Assembly (NCBI GenBank): GCA_050944415.1
Contig: JBMNRA010000003.1
Coordinates: 1-64,000 of the forward strand
Length of the DNA: 64,000 nucleotides
Direction of reading: 5' to 3'
Source: Ruminococcus_G sp050944415
GTDB taxonomy: Bacteria; Bacillota; Clostridia; Lachnospirales; Lachnospiraceae
Part shown: one piece after another, positions 59,689 to 64,000 of the stretch
Layout of the letters: every line of letters begins with the position of its first letter
Position numbering within the stretch: the first letter of the stretch is position 1
Notes under the pieces: generated by a model
Told to the model about the DNA's origin: nothing
The model's input: only the letters and a program-made list of their open reading frames with translations
The model's database searches: none
Translations under genes and position numbers: made by a program

Positions 59689-61130
59689 TCAGTTTTTCAG
59701 ATACACGCTCCATATATTTTCCTGATATCCCGCTGTTTTTTCTGTTTTGACAGCTTCCGCCGTTTCCGTCAGCTGTTCATCCCATATTTTATCCAACATC
59801 TTCAGCCGTCTCGGGGAAATCATTTCCCGTGATCTGCTTTTTTCATAATCTGCCGCCGTCATATGCCAGTAATGAAATTCCCCCTGGTAGTACTGTTTCA
59901 GTTTCTGGGCAATCAAAAGCCCTTCTGGATCAAAGTCTCCGGCATACCAGACTTTGGTTCCTCCTTTTGTCAGAAGATCCAGAATCAAAAGGGAACTCAG
60001 CCGCGGCTGCCCGTTCATGCACAAAAGCCTTCCATTGTCCACAAAGCATGGCATATACCGATGGATTTTCCACAATAAATATCCTGTTTTCCAGGCATTC
60101 CAGAGATTCCCAGCCGGCAATTACTGACAGTGGAATCTGAACCGGCTGTCCCTCGGCGAAAAAGCCATCCATACCCTCATGGAAACGGCCGTCTTTCTTC
60201 CGTGCCCGGATTCCGGCAGCCAGCGCATAATTGGAAACATCGTCTTTCAATATTCCTGCTTTCCAGAAAAGTCTCTGTTTTTCCAACAGCGGAAACACTT
60301 TGACAGAGGATTCGTTTTCAATTTCCTCATTCCCCCCTGCTTCTTCAGATACCATCTGATCATCTGTTCAAGATATCTGCCGCCCCTGGTTCCGTCGTCA
60401 AAAGCATGGGGATTGCCGGTAACCTGAGCGGCAAATACAGCCAGATACTGTGCCTTAGCCGGCAGTTCCTGCAAAATCCGGACACCCATAAGAAGCATCT
60501 CCCAGATTTCCTCCGGTTCCTTTCCTCCCTCCGGTCTCTGGATTTCCTCCAGCCACTGCATAGCCAACGTTCCTGGCAAAACTTCTTTCTGAGCCTTGCG
60601 GATCATCTCCTGCCATTGCTTCTGATTCAGGCGGATAAAATCATTGTTCAGATCGTTCCACCAAGTATAAACCGTACCCGCATCCTGTCCGTCCATCCCG
60701 GAAAACTTCTCCACGTTTGTGCGTATCCGCTCCAGCAATGTGGGTTCCAGAGAAGCTCCCTCCACAAACAGATTCTCCAGGCGAAGCACAAGACGTTCAA
60801 TCTCCACGCTGTATTCCGACCTCTGATACCGGAATTTCTTATTCTTAAATTCTTCAATGGACGCGACCTTGCGCGTATCCTGGATGGTATTCAGATTCTT
60901 CCACTCTGTCAGCATGGCAAGATCCTGCTGACACTGCTCCAGCCGATAATCAGCAAAATAAGGATCCGCCGTCATTTCAGCATATACCTCTTCCTGATAC
61001 ATCCAGTACCGCAGTTTCTCGTAATTTTCAAAAAAATGCGCATAATGCTCCGATATCGGTCAACATTATCCGCATTCAAATACTTCACTTCTGTCAATGG
61101 TCTTGTAAGCTTATCTGTCACGCGCATCAT
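59689..61130 (-). pseudogene. Decayed Wadjet-like genes (DUF2397 fused to DUF2399)
   Basis: The minus strand begins with an intact start (GGAGGAACAA, ATG 61130) and the N-terminus of a DUF2397 (TIGR02677, JetA-like) protein: LTEVKYLNADNVDRYRSIMRIF. A frameshift in a run of seven T (61030-61036) follows; the next frame continues ENYEKLRYWMYQEEVYAEM. Around 60630 the text switches to DUF2399/TIGR02679 (JetD-like): AKAQYLAVFAAQVTGNPHAFDDG. A six-G run at 60332-60337 and a site near 60030 break the frame again, and the gene ends ADYEKSRSREMISPRRLKML... The middle of a four-gene Wadjet operon has been deleted. No intact product is made from it. Confidence 0.8.
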
Positions 61131-61938
61131 TTGTTCCTCCATGATCCGTAATTTCCCGCCTCTTCAGCTGTGCAATTGCCCCATAATGCAGAATATCAAA
61201 TTGCTCCGGCGCAATTTTGGAAAGAAGTTTTCTGTGTTCGCTCTCCCAACGATGGATTTCCTCTTCGCTCAAAGAGGCGCCGGTTCCCCGGCATGCCTTC
61301 ATTCTCCCGTGCCAGCTTTCCCGATCAAAAGACACTTTTAACGGGTATTCTTCGTGATAGACACAGTCAAATTTTTCTTTATAGCAATCCGGTATCTCTA
61401 TCGGATGAATTTTTTCTCCCGCGCCGCTCCATTTCGGATTATATTTCAATACAAGTGCTTCGCTGGCCCCCGCAATTTTATCCTCATATGGCAGCCATGC
61501 CATATATAAAACCAGAAGACTGCCGCCCGGCCTTAACATCCGATAAACCTTCGGCATCAGCTGCTGATGATTAAAATACCAGAAACACTGGCAGGCGGTA
61601 ATGACATCAAATGACTGATCCGGAAAGTTCATATCTTCCGAGGAAGTCACATAATAATCAATATCCATCCCTTCCGACAATATCCTGGCCTGTTCAATCT
61701 GGTTTTCCGAGATATCCGTTCCCGTCCATTTCGCTCCAAACCGGTGCATATTCCTGGGAAGAACCCCTGTACCGGTTCCCAAATCCAGCACCTTCTGGCC
61801 ATCCGTACATAAACCCCGGTCAATAATTTTCCGGTAAAATTCCTGCGGATAGATATCTCTGAATTTCGCATAATCCAGAGATATCCTTCCCCAGTCAAAG
61901 GGCCTGCCGCCGTCGATTTTCCCGTCGGTTATGCGCAT
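61111..61938 (-). CDS. Class I SAM-dependent methyltransferase
   Basis: A 275-residue methyltransferase. The AdoMet loop VLDLGTGTGVLPRNM is near residue 50, the acidic position in TGTDISENQ follows, and FDVITACQCFWYF and LRPGGSLLVLYMAWLPY are the later motifs. It resembles small-molecule methyltransferases of the UbiE/type 11 group. Its end overlaps the start of the decayed Wadjet gene by 20 bases. Nothing shows its substrate; it could be linked to the defence operon or only be a neighbour. Confidence 0.87.
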   Translation of the reverse strand: MRITDGKIDGGRPFDWGRISLDYAKFRDIYPQEFYRKIIDRGLCTDGQKVLDLGTGTGVLPRNMHRFGAKWTGTDISENQIEQARILSEGMDIDYYVTSSEDMNFPDQSFDVITACQCFWYFNHQQLMPKVYRMLRPGGSLLVLYMAWLPYEDKIAGASEALVLKYNPKWSGAGEKIHPIEIPDCYKEKFDCVYHEEYPLKVSFDRESWHGRMKACRGTGASLSEEEIHRWESEHRKLLSKIAPEQFDILHYGAIAQLKRREITDHGGTNDARDR

Positions 61939-61953
61939 ATTGCCCTTCCTCCT

Positions 61954-62373
61954 CTAAAATTCGAACAAATTCAATCCGATCTTTTCACTGAATTTTCTGT
62001 TTACATTCCCCGGAAGCACCTGAAGAATAATTTCCGCTGTGGCGCTGACAACCGCACGGTTCAGATGACCGCCAAATACATTTCCCTCCGCATCCCCCGC
62101 GCTTAAATGAGCATGCAGATACACCTCTCCGTCCTTCTGTGTGATCGTTCCGGTCAGGGAAACAATCTCAAATGCCCCCTGAAACTGATTGGCGTGGTAT
62201 TCCTTCGTCACCGTATCAAATACTCCTGTGGTAAGCTCTTTTACTGCCCCCAGTCCGCTTACAGATGCCAGTCTGATTTTTTCCCGGGCGGCAACTTCCA
62301 TCAGTTTTTCGCATATCTCCTCATCCGGATCCAGTCTCAGGACGACCGTGTTGTCAAAACGTCTGTATTCCAT
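61954..62373 (-). CDS. PPC-domain (DUF296) protein
   Basis: A 139-residue PPC/DUF296 domain protein, a small trimeric fold also found in plant AT-hook proteins. Family features are RLASVSGLGAVKELTTGVFD, EVYLHAHLSAGDAEGNVFGGHL, with the histidines lining the presumed metal site, and AEIILQVL. Bacterial members lack a proven role and may bind a metal or small ligand. GGAGGATGAG lies before the ATG. It lies 15 bases upstream of the methyltransferase gene on the same strand. Confidence 0.88.
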   Translation of the reverse strand: MEYRRFDNTVVLRLDPDEEICEKLMEVAAREKIRLASVSGLGAVKELTTGVFDTVTKEYHANQFQGAFEIVSLTGTITQKDGEVYLHAHLSAGDAEGNVFGGHLNRAVVSATAEIILQVLPGNVNRKFSEKIGLNLFEF

Positions 62374-62394
62374 ATCTTTCTCATCCTCCCTGCT

Positions 62395-63036
62395 TCATAT
62401 TTCTCTTATAATACGGTATATCCGCCTTCCATTTTCTCTTCCAAAAGATTTCAGGCAGGATATATACTGCTCTTTCTTGCTTTTTTTCATCTCCAGTATT
62501 TTCATCACGGCCACCACATCTTTCTCACTGACAGAATCCGTAATTTTATCTCTGATCCGGCGGCAGAGCGCATTTCTTTTTCCAGCCTCCTCCACCATCT
62601 GCTCCAGGGTTACTGTTTTGATATCTTCCTGAATCTTCCTGGTCCTCTCATTATTCTCATTTGCCGAAGCAATACATTGTTCTATCGTTGTGTTTAAAAC
62701 AATATTCTGTCTGCATCTGTCCGACTGTTTCCAGTAATCCTGGACAGCCTTAAATCCCTTATCCTTACTGACAATCGCAATTCTGCCCTCATACCCCGTG
62801 CCAAACACTTCTCCCACCCTGGATGCAATGTAAAAGTCCAGCGCATTTTTTCCGTTTCTGGCAAGTTTTACACCGTCTACTTCACACCGGGATTCGATAA
62901 TCTGCCGGAGAAGTCCCCGCTCTATTTTTCCGCAGCACTGGCTGAAAAAAACACATATTCTGTCCTCTTCAGTAAGATATTCCGCCCCTTTTAATCCGCT
63001 GCTGCCTGTATTCTCAAAATCAATAAAAAAATACAT
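62395..63036 (-). CDS. PIN-like domain protein
   Basis: A 213-residue protein with a PIN/NYN-like nuclease fold at the N-terminus: acidic residues in FFIDFENTGSSG (D6, E8), NALDFYIASRVGE and VSKDKGFKAVQDYW form the likely metal site. The C-terminal part is helical and basic. Members of this family cut RNA. It begins 6 bases after the HTH gene stop; the ATG has only a weak site, so its translation may be coupled. Together with the HTH gene it looks like a two-gene unit, perhaps toxin-like, but this is unproven. Confidence 0.78.
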   Translation of the reverse strand: MYFFIDFENTGSSGLKGAEYLTEEDRICVFFSQCCGKIERGLLRQIIESRCEVDGVKLARNGKNALDFYIASRVGEVFGTGYEGRIAIVSKDKGFKAVQDYWKQSDRCRQNIVLNTTIEQCIASANENNERTRKIQEDIKTVTLEQMVEEAGKRNALCRRIRDKITDSVSEKDVVAVMKILEMKKSKKEQYISCLKSFGRENGRRIYRIIREI

Positions 63037-63042
63037 CCACTT

Positions 63043-63375
63043 TTACGCAGCCTTGGAAATCAGGTATTTCCAATAATGTGTCAGTCTTTCTTCTATTTTC
63101 CCGCCGGACGGAAGGGGCCGGATATCGGCGGAAGCCGGTTCTTTTTCCGACACCAGCAGCGATTCCATGGGTTTCTGCAGGAGCTGGCTGAGTGCATACA
63201 TATTGTCCAGGGAAGGAAGGGTCTGACCACTGAACCAGCGGTATACAGCCTGAAATGATCCCAGTCCGAGCGATTCCTGAATCTCCCGGACAGACAGATT
63301 TTTCTGTCTGCACGCTTCCTTTATTTTTCTTCCGGTCCGCTTCGCGTCCAGCACCGGATACTTGAAATTTCTCAT
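63043..63375 (-). CDS. XRE-type helix-turn-helix regulator
   Basis: About 110 residues. The helix-turn-helix is clear: NLSVREIQESLGLGSFQAVYRWFSGQ and TLPSLDNMYALSQLLQ. The C-terminus is basic and polar without a known domain. GGGAAGGGAT lies before ATG 63375; a longer frame to 63444 lacks such a site. It lies directly upstream of the PIN-like gene and may control both. Confidence 0.85.
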   Translation of the reverse strand: MRNFKYPVLDAKRTGRKIKEACRQKNLSVREIQESLGLGSFQAVYRWFSGQTLPSLDNMYALSQLLQKPMESLLVSEKEPASADIRPLPSGGKIEERLTHYWKYLISKAA

Positions 63376-63517
63376 ACCAATCCCTTCCCTTGCAAATCCA
63401 GTTTTCCACGATGCTTCATCACTTACAGAGCATTTACTTTTCATAAACTATGGTAACACAGAATCATATTCATGTCATTCAATTACTGGTTGAATGTTTT
63501 AAAATTTTCAGGATATC

Positions 63518-64000
63518 CTATGATCTGGTTACCAGCTCCTGCCACCGTTTATTATCCTTTAAGAATCCGCAGCTTTCTTCGTCCCGAAAACATTTCAGCA
63601 GATTCTCTCTCAACTCTGCCAGAAATTCCTTTTTCACCTCTTTAAAGTCCATATGTTCATAAAGGGAGGCGTTTCTGAAATTTCCAATATCCTCCACAGA
63701 TGAGAGCATCCTTTCCATAATGTCAACGGCTTCATCCGCGTTTTTTTCCAGCACTGCGATTTCCAGTCCGCTGGAAACCTCATAATACTTCCCCATCTCA
63801 AAACATTTGGCCAGTTCCGCCTGTTTTTCCGCCATCCGGCGGGCTTTTTTCCTGTTCTCTTCCCGAAGGGCCAGAAGATAAATACCGTGGAATTCCGCGT
63901 TTACTCTTTGAAAGTCCGCGAATAAAAGTTCTTCATAGGCCTTATATGCTTCCTGTATCCGCCCGGTCTCAGCATAAATCTGAGCCTGCTTTCTTTTTCT
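63518..64000 (-). CDS. Partial helical-repeat (TPR-like) protein
   Basis: The C-terminal 160 residues of a protein that continues beyond the right edge. The visible part has short repeated helical pairs such as AQIYAETGRIQEAYKAYEELL and ELAKCFEMGKYYEVSSGLEIAVLEKNADEAVDIMERM, the usual look of TPR repeats. Such tails are often found in XRE regulators with TPR repeats, but the N-terminus is outside the window, so this is a guess. It is on the same strand as the HTH gene, with a 140-base gap between them. Confidence 0.6.
   Translation of the reverse strand, partial: RKRKQAQIYAETGRIQEAYKAYEELLFADFQRVNAEFHGIYLLALREENRKKARRMAEKQAELAKCFEMGKYYEVSSGLEIAVLEKNADEAVDIMERMLSSVEDIGNFRNASLYEHMDFKEVKKEFLAELRENLLKCFRDEESCGFLKDNKRWQELVTRS

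Noticed and set aside
63020..63409. Second frame over the HTH gene (129 codons)
   Set aside because: It lies almost wholly within the HTH gene in another frame and shows no family features.
1..64000. CRISPR arrays, tRNA or rRNA genes
   Set aside because: No regularly spaced repeats with unique spacers and no cloverleaf or ribosomal sequence was seen on either strand.

Overview
The window looks like chromosome of an anaerobic Gram-positive gut bacterium, most probably a member of the Lachnospiraceae (Clostridia). Supporting signs are strong AGGAGG-type ribosome sites, TTGACA/TATAAT-type promoters, a Gram-positive Tad pilus locus with Flp1 and DUF5702 proteins, a short clostridial hybrid-cluster protein (Hcp), a UroD/MtaA-like methyltransferase beside a PocR-AraC regulator, and a tetrahydrofolate riboswitch in front of folE. 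No rRNA, tRNA, CRISPR array or complete insertion sequence was seen.

Layout. 0-2 kb: a tyrosine integrase, a small conserved-looking gene and a decayed gene remnant. 2-11 kb: housekeeping genes (MTA/SAH nucleosidase, TSCPD protein, beta-CASP hydrolase, murG, HIT protein, orphan histidine kinase, rhomboid), plus a sigma factor and a DUF4367 protein on either side of murG. 11-20.6 kb: a complete Tad/Flp pilus operon on the minus strand, from prepilin peptidase to FHA protein, including a 56-residue Flp pilin. 20.6-26.4 kb: ybaK, a candidate small RNA with tandem repeats, PHP, YqeY and radical-SAM genes, then the UroD/PocR pair. 26.4-36 kb: sbcDC and folate synthesis (folE-HD-folP-folBK and pabA-pabB-pabC), with a THF riboswitch and its terminator/antiterminator before folE. 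36-43.4 kb: a compact type III restriction-modification pair in a run with a hypoxanthine-DNA glycosylase gene, an HD gene and nagA; then a Gfo/Idh/MocA oxidoreductase. 43.5-50.3 kb: redox and sulfur genes (YdcF, MarR, thioredoxin, Hcp, Crp/Fnr, Rrf2, metY, cysK). 50.3-55.5 kb: an operon for a TauE-type exporter, arylsulfotransferase, DUF362, inositol-phosphatase-like and hydrolase proteins. 55.5-59.6 kb: PHP, an MFS exporter behind a 5'-terminal attenuator, and a metal P-type ATPase. 59.7-64 kb: a decayed Wadjet-like (DUF2397/DUF2399) defence remnant, a methyltransferase, and PPC, PIN, HTH and TPR-like genes.

Functional links. The folate genes cover every step from GTP and chorismate to dihydropteroate except dihydroneopterin triphosphate dephosphorylation, and an HD hydrolase of unknown role sits in exactly that operon. 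The sulfur block joins cysteine and homocysteine synthesis to an Rrf2 regulator and a Crp/Fnr protein. A CRP/FNR-like palindrome sits at about -41 of the trxA promoter. The most unusual items are the repeat-containing small RNA candidate at 21.4 kb, the restriction-modification/base-excision gene run at 36-41 kb, and the deletion-fused, multiply frameshifted Wadjet remnant at 59.7-61.1 kb.
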